A stretch of DNA of 47,307 bases from Bacteroidota bacterium (GTDB lineage: Bacteria > Bacteroidota > Bacteroidia > Chitinophagales > Saprospiraceae), in NCBI GenBank assembly GCA_024743405.1, contig JANSWP010000056.1, positions 1 through 47,307 on the forward strand, written 5' to 3'. Under the pieces are notes generated by a model. It was not told where the DNA came from. It saw nothing but the letters and a program-made list of their open reading frames with translations, and made no database searches. Position 1 is the first letter of the stretch. Every line of letters begins with the position of its first letter. Below are positions 8,466 to 17,189 of this stretch, piece after piece. Both the position numbers and the translations under genes were made by a program.

Positions 8466-9203
8466 ATGCGCGAATTACTTCTTTCATATTGGTATAAAAA
8501 ATTTCCTCCTCAGATTCCGACCCATTATCATCGGACATTAAATATCTATTCAGCGTATTATCAATATTTGAATGAGGAAAATCAAGTGACATTTCAAAAG
8601 CGTTTATTTATTTTACTGAAATTTATTCGGTTCATTCCCAAGGGTTTACCTCAGGTGACAGATGAGATGAAAGTCGTTATAGGAAGTGCTATTATTCAGA
8701 TTACATTTGGATTAGATCATTATTTAGTGAAAGAATTTAATACGATTTATGTAGTGCCTAGGGCTTATAATTTTCGAGATTTTAAAACACCATTTTTAGG
8801 TCATGTTGACTTCACCAATAAAATTGTTTGTTTCTCCTGGAGAGATGTGAAAACGGGTTTTTTTATTGCCGATGATGCGGTCAATGTTGCGCTTCATGAA
8901 ATGGCACATTGCCTAGAAAAGGAAAATACTTTTCGGCAATTATTTAGAACATTTTTCGATTCCGAAAAATTGGCAATTTGGACGGAACGGGCTTTGGAAA
9001 AGATGGAAAGAATACGTCGGCAGGAAAATCAATTTTTGAAAAATTATGGCGGAAAAAATATACACGAAATGTTTGCAGTGTGTGTAGAGGCATTTTTTGA
9101 AAAGCCAGATGAATTTCGTTACTATTTGCCTGAATTATTTGATAGTCTTCGAGAATTGTTAAATCAAGATCCGACTATACGACAAAATCCTCCCTTAAAA
9201 TAG
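8466..9203 (+). CDS. mtfA: MtfA-like zinc peptidase (glucose-regulated metallopeptidase family)
   Basis: A 245-residue protein with the gluzincin motif HEMAH (H144, E145, H148) and a downstream NIHEMFAVCVEAFFEKP block, in which E201 is the likely third zinc ligand. The two blocks, their spacing and the length match MtfA (Mlc titration factor A), a cytoplasmic aminopeptidase that in E. coli binds the Mlc repressor and so affects glucose PTS expression. Bacteroidota have homologues but generally no Mlc-PTS circuit, so only the peptidase assignment is firm. An N-terminal hydrophobic patch (LFILLKFIRF) is present. It is monocistronic: a terminator lies before it and a promoter for purH after it. 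Confidence 0.83.
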   Translation: MRELLLSYWYKKFPPQIPTHYHRTLNIYSAYYQYLNEENQVTFQKRLFILLKFIRFIPKGLPQVTDEMKVVIGSAIIQITFGLDHYLVKEFNTIYVVPRAYNFRDFKTPFLGHVDFTNKIVCFSWRDVKTGFFIADDAVNVALHEMAHCLEKENTFRQLFRTFFDSEKLAIWTERALEKMERIRRQENQFLKNYGGKNIHEMFAVCVEAFFEKPDEFRYYLPELFDSLRELLNQDPTIRQNPPLK

Positions 9204-9225
9204 CCTTTTAACGGTTTAAACGCTC

Positions 9226-9253
9226 TTGTATTCAAACAATCGTCGTACTTTTG
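9226..9253 (+). promoter_or_regulatory. Candidate Bacteroidota-type promoter of purH
   Basis: TTG at 9226-9228 and TACTTTTG (exact TAnnTTTG) at 9246-9253, with a 17-nt spacer that is slightly short. Transcription would start about 75 nt before the purH ATG. Confidence 0.5.
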
Positions 9254-9333
9254 CGCCTTCTTTGAAAAACTATTTTATCGAAAGCTAAAACTTCCCTAAT
9301 TAGAAAACTATAATCACTACTCAAACACTTGAA

Positions 9334-10854
9334 ATGAAAAAAATAAATTCTGCCCTTATTTCTGTTTTTCACAAAGATGGCTTGGATGAAATTGTCAAAA
9401 CTTTGGATAGTTTGGGCGTAACAATTTATTCTACTGGAGGCACTCAAAATTATATTGAAAGTTTAGGCGTTGGCGTTGAAGCTGTTGAAGATTTAACTTC
9501 GTATCCTTCTATTTTGGATGGGCGGGTAAAAACTTTACACCCCAAGGTTTTTGGAGGGCTGCTGGCCCGTAGAGAAGCTTCTCATTTAGCTCAATTACAA
9601 GAATATGATATCCCAGAAATTGATTTAGTAATTGTTGATTTATACCCATTTGAAGAGACGGTGGCGAATACAGATGATGAGGCTACGATTATTGAAAAGA
9701 TTGATATCGGGGGGATCTCATTGATTCGTGCAGCAGCGAAAAATTATAAAGATGTGACAGTGGTTTCTTCTAAAGAGGAATATTCAATCCTTTTAGAATT
9801 ACTAAAAGAAAAACAAGGTTTCACGACACTAGATGACCGACGAGAATTGGCTCGACAAGCATTCAAAGTTTCATCAAATTATGACGTAGCTATTTTCAAT
9901 TATTTTAATGAAGGTACGGCAGATTTATCTTTCAAGCATAGTATTCATCGTTCAGATATTTTAAGATATGGCGAAAATCCGCATCAAAGTGGTGTTTTCT
10001 ATGGTGACTTTGAAGCGATGTTTGAAAAAATGAATGGGAAAGCCGTCTCTTATAATAATATGGTAGATATTGATGCTGCGGTTCAGATTATGCGGGAATT
10101 TAGAGATGATGATCCAACCTTTGCGATTTTGAAACATACTAATACGTGTGGACTTGCGACTCGAAATACATTGAAAGAGGCTTGGGATGCTGCATTGGCG
10201 TGTGATAATATTTCAGCATTTGGAGGTATTTTCGTTTGTAATCGTTCAGTTGATTTGGTGACAGCACAAAGTATCGATAAGTTATTTTATGAGGTGGTCA
10301 TAGCTCCTGATTTTGACAAAGAGGCATTGGAATTATTGAGTAAAAAGAAGAATCGAATTTTATTGAAAATCAATAATTTTGATGTTCGAAAAAGAAGCTT
10401 CCGAAGTTTGCTGAACGGTGTTGTTGAACAAGATACTGATTTGAAAACGGAGGGAAGTGAGGATCTAAATTTGGCAACTAAAAAAGCGCCTTCTGAATCA
10501 GAAACAGAAGATTTGCTATTTGCGAGTGTTGCAGTGAAGCATTTAAAATCAAATGGTATCGCTTTAGTTAAGAATAAACAGTTGATTGGTATGGGATGTG
10601 GACAACCTTCGAGGGTATCTGCATTGCAACAAGCGATTGCGAAAGCTAAAGACTTTGGGTTTGATTTGGATGGTGCAGTCATGGCATCTGATGCTTTTTT
10701 CCCATTTCCCGATTGCGTTGAAATAGCAAAGGGTGTAGGAATAAATGCAGTGATTCAACCTGGAGGTTCTATAAAAGATCAATTGAGTATTGATTATTGT
10801 AATGAAAACGGAATGGCGATGGTGATGACTGGGATACGTCATTTCAAACATTAA
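9334..10854 (+). CDS. purH: Bifunctional AICAR transformylase / IMP cyclohydrolase
   Basis: Last two steps of purine synthesis: AICAR + 10-formyl-THF to FAICAR, then cyclisation to IMP. The 506 residues fit the family. The N-terminal MGS-like IMP cyclohydrolase domain (about 1-190) shows STGGTQNYI and DGRVKTLHPKVFGGLLARR. The C-terminal transformylase domain (about 200-506) shows RYGENPHQ, the catalytic K267-H268 in LKHTNTCG, SAFGGIF, the late block GMGCGQPSRVSA and SDAFFPFPDC. It ends with the family's usual GIRHFKH. Monocistronic by spacing: 130 bp from the gene upstream and 205 bp to the next. Confidence 0.97.
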   Translation: MKKINSALISVFHKDGLDEIVKTLDSLGVTIYSTGGTQNYIESLGVGVEAVEDLTSYPSILDGRVKTLHPKVFGGLLARREASHLAQLQEYDIPEIDLVIVDLYPFEETVANTDDEATIIEKIDIGGISLIRAAAKNYKDVTVVSSKEEYSILLELLKEKQGFTTLDDRRELARQAFKVSSNYDVAIFNYFNEGTADLSFKHSIHRSDILRYGENPHQSGVFYGDFEAMFEKMNGKAVSYNNMVDIDAAVQIMREFRDDDPTFAILKHTNTCGLATRNTLKEAWDAALACDNISAFGGIFVCNRSVDLVTAQSIDKLFYEVVIAPDFDKEALELLSKKKNRILLKINNFDVRKRSFRSLLNGVVEQDTDLKTEGSEDLNLATKKAPSESETEDLLFASVAVKHLKSNGIALVKNKQLIGMGCGQPSRVSALQQAIAKAKDFGFDLDGAVMASDAFFPFPDCVEIAKGVGINAVIQPGGSIKDQLSIDYCNENGMAMVMTGIRHFKH

Positions 10855-11059
10855 TGAACTTGTCTAAGAAGCTGTTTTTTGACGTTGAAGAATCATTAAT
10901 GCATCTTAACATAAAATTAAAGTCCTTTGGATTTGAGTAGTCGTCTAATGAACGAAAATCAATTCCAAAGTAAAATTGTGAGCGGGTTATTTGTAGATTA
11001 ATTTATTTGTAAAGCCTATGAAAACCTAGCATTGACAAAGAATAGCTGACAAAAGAGAT

Positions 11060-11791
11060 TTGAATTTAACAATAGATATTGGCAATACGCGCACGAAGCT
11101 GGGCGTTTTTCAAAATGATGTATTAGTCTTAAAGGAGACTTGGAATTCATTAGAATTACCAAGATTGAAAGAATGGATATACAACCAAAACCTTGAAAAA
11201 ATCATCCTTTCAACTGTGAGAGATTTGGATGGAGGTATCAGAGATTATTTAGAAAGCCATTTCTATTTTATTCAGCTAACCGAAATAACGCCTTTACCAG
11301 TAAAAAACCTTTATCAAACGCCTGAAACTTTAGGCAAAGACCGATTGGCTGCAGTAGCCGGTGCATTTGAGCTTTTTCCAAATGAAAATTGCCTTATAAT
11401 AGATGCCGGAACCTGCATAACTTTAGACCTTTTGACTGAAAAAGGAAATTACTTAGGTGGTAATATTACTCCCGGAATTGAAATGAGATTTAAAGCAATG
11501 CATACCTTCACTGCTCGTTTGCCTTTGATAGATCGCAAAGAACAAGAAGATTGGATAGGAAAAAGCACAGAGACAGCGATGCGAAATGGAGGGCAGCTTG
11601 GAGCAATTCTGGAAGTAAAAGCATTTATACAAATGTGTCGCCGCAAATATCAAGGACTTAACGTTATTTTAACCGGTGGAGATGCTGATTTTTTTGCTAA
11701 AAATTTGAAAACTAAGATATTTGCAAACCACAATTTAGTCCTAGTCGGATTGAACAAAATTTTAAAACACAATGTCCAATTATTGGAATAA
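11060..11791 (+). CDS. coaX: Type III pantothenate kinase
   Basis: ATP-dependent phosphorylation of pantothenate, the first step of CoA synthesis. The 243-residue product has the three ASKHA-fold blocks of CoaX: DIGNTRTK (6-13), GKDRLAAVAGA (92-102) and IIDAGTCITLDLL (113-125, with the aspartate base region), then GGNITPG. The start is TTG at 11060. No in-frame ATG lies upstream, and the frame begins exactly at the family's usual N-terminus (NLTIDIGNT). The last 20 bp overlap the start of the OM protein gene, so translation is probably coupled. Confidence 0.94.
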   Translation: MNLTIDIGNTRTKLGVFQNDVLVLKETWNSLELPRLKEWIYNQNLEKIILSTVRDLDGGIRDYLESHFYFIQLTEITPLPVKNLYQTPETLGKDRLAAVAGAFELFPNENCLIIDAGTCITLDLLTEKGNYLGGNITPGIEMRFKAMHTFTARLPLIDRKEQEDWIGKSTETAMRNGGQLGAILEVKAFIQMCRRKYQGLNVILTGGDADFFAKNLKTKIFANHNLVLVGLNKILKHNVQLLE

Positions 11792-13133
11792 AAACTTTAC
11801 CCTTTTGTGCTTCCTCATTTTTGGGGCAGCGACTTCTTTTGCTCAACCAAAAGATAATGCACCTTATTCTCGATTTGGATTAGGTGATCCGCTGAATCAG
11901 TTTTTTAGTTCAGCTGCAGGGATGGGGGGACTTTCAGCTACTTATGCTGATCCATTTCATGTCAATTTTTTAAATCCTGCATCGCTCGGTCACTTGGCCT
12001 CAGCTACTTTTGAGGTAGGTGTTTTTGGAGAGAATTCAACTTTGGAATCAAATGATTTGTCACAGGAAATATGGAGTGGCAACTTGAACTATATCTCTTT
12101 GGGTTTTCCGCTTCAAAATAATTTAAATGCAGTGTTGAATCGAAAAGTGAAACCTGTAAAGTGGGGAATGAACATAGCTTTATTGCCTTATACAAATGTT
12201 GATTATGAAGTTCAAACAGAAGGCCCTCATCCGGTTAATGATACTTTGGATGTCTTAAATATTTTTGAAGGTAATGGAGGAACCAATCGTCTTATTTGGA
12301 GCAATGGATGGAAGTACAAAAATTTCTCTGGAGGTATTAATATGGGATTGATTTTTGGGAAATTAGAAAAAGATCGGTCAGCAATATTTCAGAATCTAGA
12401 CGCATCATATGATGATCGATTTACGGATGATATTTCTGTGAGTGGTTTTGTATGGAGTGTAGGTGCTCAATATCAACTGTTATTAAACAAAGAAGAATAT
12501 GAAAAAAGCAAGAACTTAGGTGACAAGAAGTCTTTAATTTTTGGTCTTTATGGAAATTCAAAAACTGGGTTTAAGACAACTAATGATAGATTGGCGATTG
12601 GTATTAACTCACGACTTGGATCTTTAGGAGTAGACACATTGGTCAATGAGCAAATAATTAGTAAAGACAATAAATTACCCGCAGAATTTACAGCAGGTGT
12701 GATGTACGAACATATAGGGAAATTGAGAGTGGGTTTTGAATATTCAATTGGAAAATGGAGTGGATATGTGAATGAAGCGACAGGGGAAGGCACACCAGAT
12801 GGTATTCAGTTTTCTGATTCACAAAGGATTTCTGCAGGATTAGAGTGGATTCCTGATGCTACTTCTTATAATAGTTTTTTGAAAAGAGTGCGATACAGAT
12901 TTGGGGCATATTATCATGATGATCCAAGGCTGGAAGATCTAAAAAACACGGGCATTAGTTTTGGTTTAGGACTACCTATTGTTTTGCCGAGGCAACAGAC
13001 TTCATTTGTCAACATCGCTTTTGAATATGGGAAATTTGGTATTTCTGACTCTATAGAGGAAAAGTACTTTAGGACTACGATTGGTTTCACTTTAAACGAT
13101 AATTCCTGGTTTTTCAAACGCAAATTTAACTAG
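11772..13133 (+). CDS. Outer-membrane beta-barrel protein (OmpP1/FadL- or PorV-like)
   Basis: A 453-residue protein with a Sec signal (residues 1-24, ...AATSFAQ). A mature start NAPYSRFGLGDPLNQFFSSAAGMGG is typical of a Bacteroidota OM barrel family (length kept short here: key words SRFGLGD and AGMGG). Alternating aromatic and glycine-rich beta strands run to the end, which is NDNSWFFKRKFN rather than a classical terminal Phe. Ligand unknown. In many Bacteroidota a gene of this type follows coaX, and the 20-bp overlap here supports co-transcription. Confidence 0.75.
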   Translation: MSNYWNKNFTLLCFLIFGAATSFAQPKDNAPYSRFGLGDPLNQFFSSAAGMGGLSATYADPFHVNFLNPASLGHLASATFEVGVFGENSTLESNDLSQEIWSGNLNYISLGFPLQNNLNAVLNRKVKPVKWGMNIALLPYTNVDYEVQTEGPHPVNDTLDVLNIFEGNGGTNRLIWSNGWKYKNFSGGINMGLIFGKLEKDRSAIFQNLDASYDDRFTDDISVSGFVWSVGAQYQLLLNKEEYEKSKNLGDKKSLIFGLYGNSKTGFKTTNDRLAIGINSRLGSLGVDTLVNEQIISKDNKLPAEFTAGVMYEHIGKLRVGFEYSIGKWSGYVNEATGEGTPDGIQFSDSQRISAGLEWIPDATSYNSFLKRVRYRFGAYYHDDPRLEDLKNTGISFGLGLPIVLPRQQTSFVNIAFEYGKFGISDSIEEKYFRTTIGFTLNDNSWFFKRKFN

Positions 13134-13235
13134 TTAGAGTTCGTCCGATTTTAATTTTTCGGCAGTAAAATTCTATCTAAAACGAGTTTGAAATGCTATT
13201 TTATAAAATAATTTTCGAATTAAATTCAATTAGTC

Positions 13236-14651
13236 ATGAAAAAAATAATGCAAATAATCACTTTGGCTTTAATGGTTGCCATTGCAATAATTTGGTCAGT
13301 ACCTGTAAATGCACAATGCAAGACTTGGGAAGGTTCACCAAAAATGGAGGCGGCAACAGATGCCCATACTGTATACCGGGGGATGGTTAACTCAAAAGAA
13401 AACAAGGGCTATGATAATGAAGAAGCTTTTGCACAATGGAAGATGGCTTATGAGATTGCTCCTGCTGCAGATGGAAAACGTTCATTTCATTACTCAGATG
13501 GGCGAAAGTTTTATATGCACAAATTCAACACAGAAAAAGACGAAGCAAAGAAAAAAGAGTATGTTGAAATGATCTTAAAATTGTATGATGAGCACGTAGA
13601 ATGTTATCCAAAAGAATCTCCAGCAATTTTGGGATTGAAGGCTTATGATATGTTTTACAATTTCCGATCCCCTTATGCTGAATTGAAAAAAGTAATGGAT
13701 TATGCTATCGAGAAGGATGGAAATAAAGCAAGCTATGTAATATTTCAGCCTTATGCTTCTTTGGTGGTTTATAATTATACGAATGATTTGATGGATAAGG
13801 AAACAGCTAGGGATGTCCATCAAAAATTGAATGAGATTGCAGAATACAATGTAGCTAATGATAAGACTTATGGTTCTTATTATAAGCAAGCTCAGGATGC
13901 AATGAATGGAACTTTTGCACCGATAGAAAATAATATTTTCGATTGCGATTATTTCAAAAATAAATTAGAGCCTCAGTACCGGGAAAGTCCCGAAGACTGG
14001 GATTTAATAAAGCAAATTTATAACCGCTTAACAGCACAAGGTTGTGATCCTGCTGATCCATTGGTTTCCGAATTGAAAGGCAAATATGATGTATTAGTAG
14101 CCAAAGAAAATGAGCGTCGTTTGCAAGAATTGTATAAAGAAGATCCGGGGCTTCATGCGAATGCTTTGTATAAAGAAGGAGACTTTGAAACAGCAGCTTC
14201 AAAATACCTTGAAGCTATTGAAATGCAAAAGGCAAAAAAATCAGAAGCGGATAATGATAAATTAGCAGACTATTATTTTGCTTTGGCAGTTATTAAATTC
14301 CGTAAGCAAAAAGTATATTCTCAAGCTAGAGAATATGCTCGAAAAGCTGCGAAATATAAGCCAAACTGGGGGCAACCGTTTATGCTAATTGGTGATATGT
14401 ATGCCTCTTCTAGCAGTTCTTGTGGCAAAGAGTCTTGGGATAAGCAAATGGCCGTATTAGCAGCTATTGATAAATACTCTTATGCTCGTTCAATTGATTC
14501 TGAGGTTTCAGAAGAAGCTAGCAAAAAAATTGGTCGTTATGCTGCACATAAGCCAGAAAAAGAAGAAGGGTTTATGCGTAAAATGAAGGAAGGACAAAAG
14601 GTGAAGGTTGGTTGTTGGATTGGTGAAACTGTTAGCGTTCGATTCAAATAA
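13236..14651 (+). CDS. Exported tetratricopeptide-repeat protein, paralogue 1
   Basis: A 471-residue protein with a signal peptide (about 1-26, ending VNAQ). The body is helical with TPR-like pairs, clearest near residues 300-390 (DYYFALAVIKFRKQ, SQAREYARKAAKYKPNWGQP). Distinct blocks are IAPAADGKRSF, FDCDYFKNKLEPQY and MLIGDMYASS. The same blocks recur in the next gene, so the two are tandem paralogues. TPR proteins of this kind usually act as periplasmic or OM-associated scaffolds; the partner is unknown. Six or more Cys in the mature part suggest disulphides. A strong terminator follows. Confidence 0.75.
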   Translation: MKKIMQIITLALMVAIAIIWSVPVNAQCKTWEGSPKMEAATDAHTVYRGMVNSKENKGYDNEEAFAQWKMAYEIAPAADGKRSFHYSDGRKFYMHKFNTEKDEAKKKEYVEMILKLYDEHVECYPKESPAILGLKAYDMFYNFRSPYAELKKVMDYAIEKDGNKASYVIFQPYASLVVYNYTNDLMDKETARDVHQKLNEIAEYNVANDKTYGSYYKQAQDAMNGTFAPIENNIFDCDYFKNKLEPQYRESPEDWDLIKQIYNRLTAQGCDPADPLVSELKGKYDVLVAKENERRLQELYKEDPGLHANALYKEGDFETAASKYLEAIEMQKAKKSEADNDKLADYYFALAVIKFRKQKVYSQAREYARKAAKYKPNWGQPFMLIGDMYASSSSSCGKESWDKQMAVLAAIDKYSYARSIDSEVSEEASKKIGRYAAHKPEKEEGFMRKMKEGQKVKVGCWIGETVSVRFK

Positions 14652-14683
14652 GAGTAATCACAGTTTGATTGTTTTTAAATAAT

Positions 14684-14717
14684 AAAAAGCCTTGATTTTT
14701 CGGAATCAAGGCTTTTT
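14684..14717 (+). terminator. Intrinsic terminator
   Basis: A 14-bp perfect stem (AAAAAGCCTTGATT, 14684-14697, with 14704-14717) closes a 6-nt loop, with T-run and A-run at the bases. It separates the two TPR paralogues, so they are likely transcribed apart. Confidence 0.9.
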
Positions 14718-14817
14718 CGTTTCTACAAAACTGATTTTTTCGTTTAATGTGTTGAATTTCGTTCTTTTTGTAAAAAGGCACTAAAATGCTAATTTCAAGC
14801 CTAAAATTAAAGTAGTT

Positions 14818-16254
14818 ATGAGTTCAAAAAATTACCTGTTCACCTTTTTTTTACTGACCATTTTTATTTGGGCATGTACACCCAAAGTCCCCGAAGTAAT
14901 AACGGAGAAAGAGCCAAAAGAAGAAGAATCGCATCCAGCAGCAGAGCCTAAGGTTGATGAAAACCTAAGCCCCTGCCCTAAATTTTCAGATGCTCCTAAT
15001 CCAGATCAAGTTATAGAAGATTATGTGTTATATCGTGATTTTATGAAAGCCAAAGACTGGGATGGGGCTTTTGAGAAATGGAAAAAAGTTTATGAAGTGG
15101 CGCCAGCAGCTGATGGGCAAAGGAATACCGTCTTCGCAGATGGAATTAAATTTTATGAACATTTTATTATTGAGACAAAAGACTCAGTTGAGAAAGCTCA
15201 ATACGTTGATAAAATTTTTGAAATTTATGATGAAATAGATAAATGTTATCCGCAAGGAGGTTATGTAGATGGTCGGAAAGCTTTTGATTATTTTTATAAA
15301 TATCCAAATCTGTCAACAAAAGAAAAAACCTTCAATCTATTTAAACAATCAATTGATAAGGATGGCGAAGATGCTCAATATTTTGTATTAAACCCTTTTA
15401 CTGGTTTATTGATTGATATGCATTATGAAGAGAAAATTTCTACAGAAGATGCTAAAAAATACCAACAAATTTTGAGGAAAAGATTGGCAAAAGGTCTTGC
15501 AGAATGTAAAGGCAGGGAATGCGAAAATTGGAAAATAATTGAAGAATATTTGCCTGCTCGTTTGGAAGGGTTTGAAAGCGTGAAAGGTTTTTATGATTGT
15601 GATTATTATGTAGATAAATATTACCCAGAGTTTGAAGAAAACCCAGAAGATGAAGAAACGATTCAGACAGTATATAGCCGGCTTCGGTTCGGAGGTTGTT
15701 CAGAAGAGAGTACTCAGATCCAGACTTTACGACAAGCATATATTGATTGTTGTTATAAGCCAAATACTCCTTGTAGAGATGCGTTAACAGATAGTCGTTA
15801 TACTGAAGCGATTGAATGTTATGAAGCGAAAGCTAGTGAAGAGACAGATCCCATTAAGCGAGGAGAGCATTATTTATTGATTGCAAAAATCTATCATTCT
15901 CATTTGAAAAATTTCTCGAAAGCGCGTCAGTATGCATTGAAAGCAGCTAAAGAAAAGCCTAATTGGGGGGATCCTTATTTATTGATTGGACGTTTGTATG
16001 CGTCTAGTGGACCTCTTTGTGGTTCTGGAAGAGGATGGAATAGTCAGGTAGTTGTTTGGACGGCAGTAGATATGTGGAATAAAGCGAAAAATGTAGACCC
16101 AAATGCAAGAGCAGAAGCCAATAAATGGATTGGACGTTATAGTCAATATATGCCTGAGAAATCAGAAATTTTTCAAAGAGGATTGAAAGAAGGAGGGACT
16201 TATTTTGTGCCTTGTTGGATTCAACGCACCACTAAGATTAGAGCAAAAAGTTAA
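14818..16254 (+). CDS. TPR lipoprotein, paralogue 2
   Basis: A 478-residue lipoprotein. The signal MSSKNYLFTFFLLTIFIWAC ends in a lipobox-type Cys at residue 20. A Pro/Glu-rich spacer (about 21-55) follows, then the paralogous domain. Blocks shared with the gene at 13236 are VAPAADGQRNT, FYDCDYYVDKYYPEF, ARQYALKAAKEKPNWGDP and LLIGRLYASSGPLCG; both end in a CWI...T..RA/RFK-like tail. The acidic linker after the Cys fits surface-exposed or OM-tethered lipoproteins of Bacteroidota. One paralogue is soluble and secreted, the other lipid-anchored, which suggests a paired scaffold. Function unknown. Confidence 0.77.
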   Translation: MSSKNYLFTFFLLTIFIWACTPKVPEVITEKEPKEEESHPAAEPKVDENLSPCPKFSDAPNPDQVIEDYVLYRDFMKAKDWDGAFEKWKKVYEVAPAADGQRNTVFADGIKFYEHFIIETKDSVEKAQYVDKIFEIYDEIDKCYPQGGYVDGRKAFDYFYKYPNLSTKEKTFNLFKQSIDKDGEDAQYFVLNPFTGLLIDMHYEEKISTEDAKKYQQILRKRLAKGLAECKGRECENWKIIEEYLPARLEGFESVKGFYDCDYYVDKYYPEFEENPEDEETIQTVYSRLRFGGCSEESTQIQTLRQAYIDCCYKPNTPCRDALTDSRYTEAIECYEAKASEETDPIKRGEHYLLIAKIYHSHLKNFSKARQYALKAAKEKPNWGDPYLLIGRLYASSGPLCGSGRGWNSQVVVWTAVDMWNKAKNVDPNARAEANKWIGRYSQYMPEKSEIFQRGLKEGGTYFVPCWIQRTTKIRAKS

Positions 16255-16282
16255 TTTTATCTTTTGGGAAAAAAATTAAGAT

Positions 16283-16315
16283 AGCGGATTGTAAATACTT
16301 ACAATCCGCTTTTTG
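16283..16315. terminator. Intrinsic terminator between convergent genes
   Basis: A 12-bp perfect stem AGCGGATTGTAA (16283-16294) with 16299-16310, loop ATAC, then five T residues. It ends the TPR lipoprotein gene and faces the convergent zinc peptidase. Confidence 0.9.
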
Positions 16316-16327
16316 ATATCTATTCTT

Positions 16328-17023
16328 TCATCTTCGATTCGTTGCTGCTGTATAACGACTTATCAAATAAATAACCATAATTAAAGAAGAAAGGGCACTT
16401 GCTACATAAGTCATGCCTGCCCACTTTAATGCATCTTTAGCACCTTCTTGTTCAGCTCCTCGTGTAATGCCTGAATTATCTAACCACGCTAAAGCTCTAT
16501 TACTAGCATCGAACTCAACGGGTAAAGTGACGAAAGCAAAAAGGGTCGTTACTACAAATGCGGCAATAGTAATTATCATCAATTGTGGAAATTGATTTAA
16601 CATCACAAAGGCGCCTACTAAAAGCCATTGTTGGGCCATGGAAGCTGCTTTTACCGCAGGTACAATCGCGGAGCGCATTTTGAGCCATTGATAAGCCGTA
16701 GCATGCTGAACTGCATGACCGCATTCATGTGCTGCAACGGCGGCTGCCATAATACTTCGCCCACCAAATATTTCCGGACTTAAAGAAACTGTTTTTGATA
16801 ATGGGTTATAATGGTCACTCAAAAAGCCTTTCCCTTGGACTATTTTGACATCTCTAATACCATAATGGCTCAACATTTCTCGCGCTATTTCTTGACCACT
16901 CATTCTAGAGCTAAGACTTATTTGACTGTATTTTTTGAATTTACTTTTAAGTTTTCCACTGACAGCCATTCCGATTAAAGACACCAATCCGGCAACCATC
17001 ATATATCCATAGTAAGAACCCAT
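16328..17023 (-). CDS. Membrane zinc metallopeptidase (Zn_peptidase_2 / YugP family)
   Basis: A 231-residue inner-membrane protein. The zinc motif HECGHAVQHA is near residues 98-107, preceded by the family block NPLSKTVSLSPEIFGGRS. Membrane segments are predicted at the N-terminus (GYMMVAGLVSLIGMAVSG), around residues 130-170 (LLVGAFVMLN, MIITIAAFVVTTLFAFVTL) and at the C-terminus (ALSSLIMVIYLIS). The pattern matches the neutral zinc metallopeptidase family PF04298, whose substrates are unknown. The ATG at 17023 fits the first membrane helix. It lies 166 bp after the serS stop; that gap holds a palindromic element, so co-transcription with serS is possible but not required. Confidence 0.85.
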   Translation of the reverse strand: MGSYYGYMMVAGLVSLIGMAVSGKLKSKFKKYSQISLSSRMSGQEIAREMLSHYGIRDVKIVQGKGFLSDHYNPLSKTVSLSPEIFGGRSIMAAAVAAHECGHAVQHATAYQWLKMRSAIVPAVKAASMAQQWLLVGAFVMLNQFPQLMIITIAAFVVTTLFAFVTLPVEFDASNRALAWLDNSGITRGAEQEGAKDALKWAGMTYVASALSSLIMVIYLISRYTAATNRR

Positions 17024-17042
17024 AAACGTCGATTTTGAATAG

Positions 17043-17145
17043 AGTAAGTTCTTGGACTGCCCTCCAAAACCACCATTTACTGGAGCGAGTCGCTTTGCGG
17101 CAATGCTCCAGTAATCTATAGCTTGATTTTGTCCAAGTACTTATT
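17043..17145. repeat. 103-bp nested imperfect palindrome
   Basis: Outer arms AGTAAGTTCTTGGAC (17043-17057) and GTCCAAGTACTTATT (17131-17145) pair with two mismatches. Inner arms TTACTGGAGC (17077-17086) and GCTCCAGTAA (17105-17114) pair perfectly, with a further CGC/GCG inside. The right outer arm (TGTCCAAGTACTTA) occurs again at 23679-23692. It could be a REP-like element or a structured leader of the peptidase mRNA. Confidence 0.55.
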
Positions 17146-17189
17146 CGTTCGGGTAAATAATTCAAGTAATTATTGACTCGAAACTATTA

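Noticed and set aside
10287-10851. Long antisense frames within purH
   Set aside because: They mirror a strongly conserved coding region and have no domain of their own.
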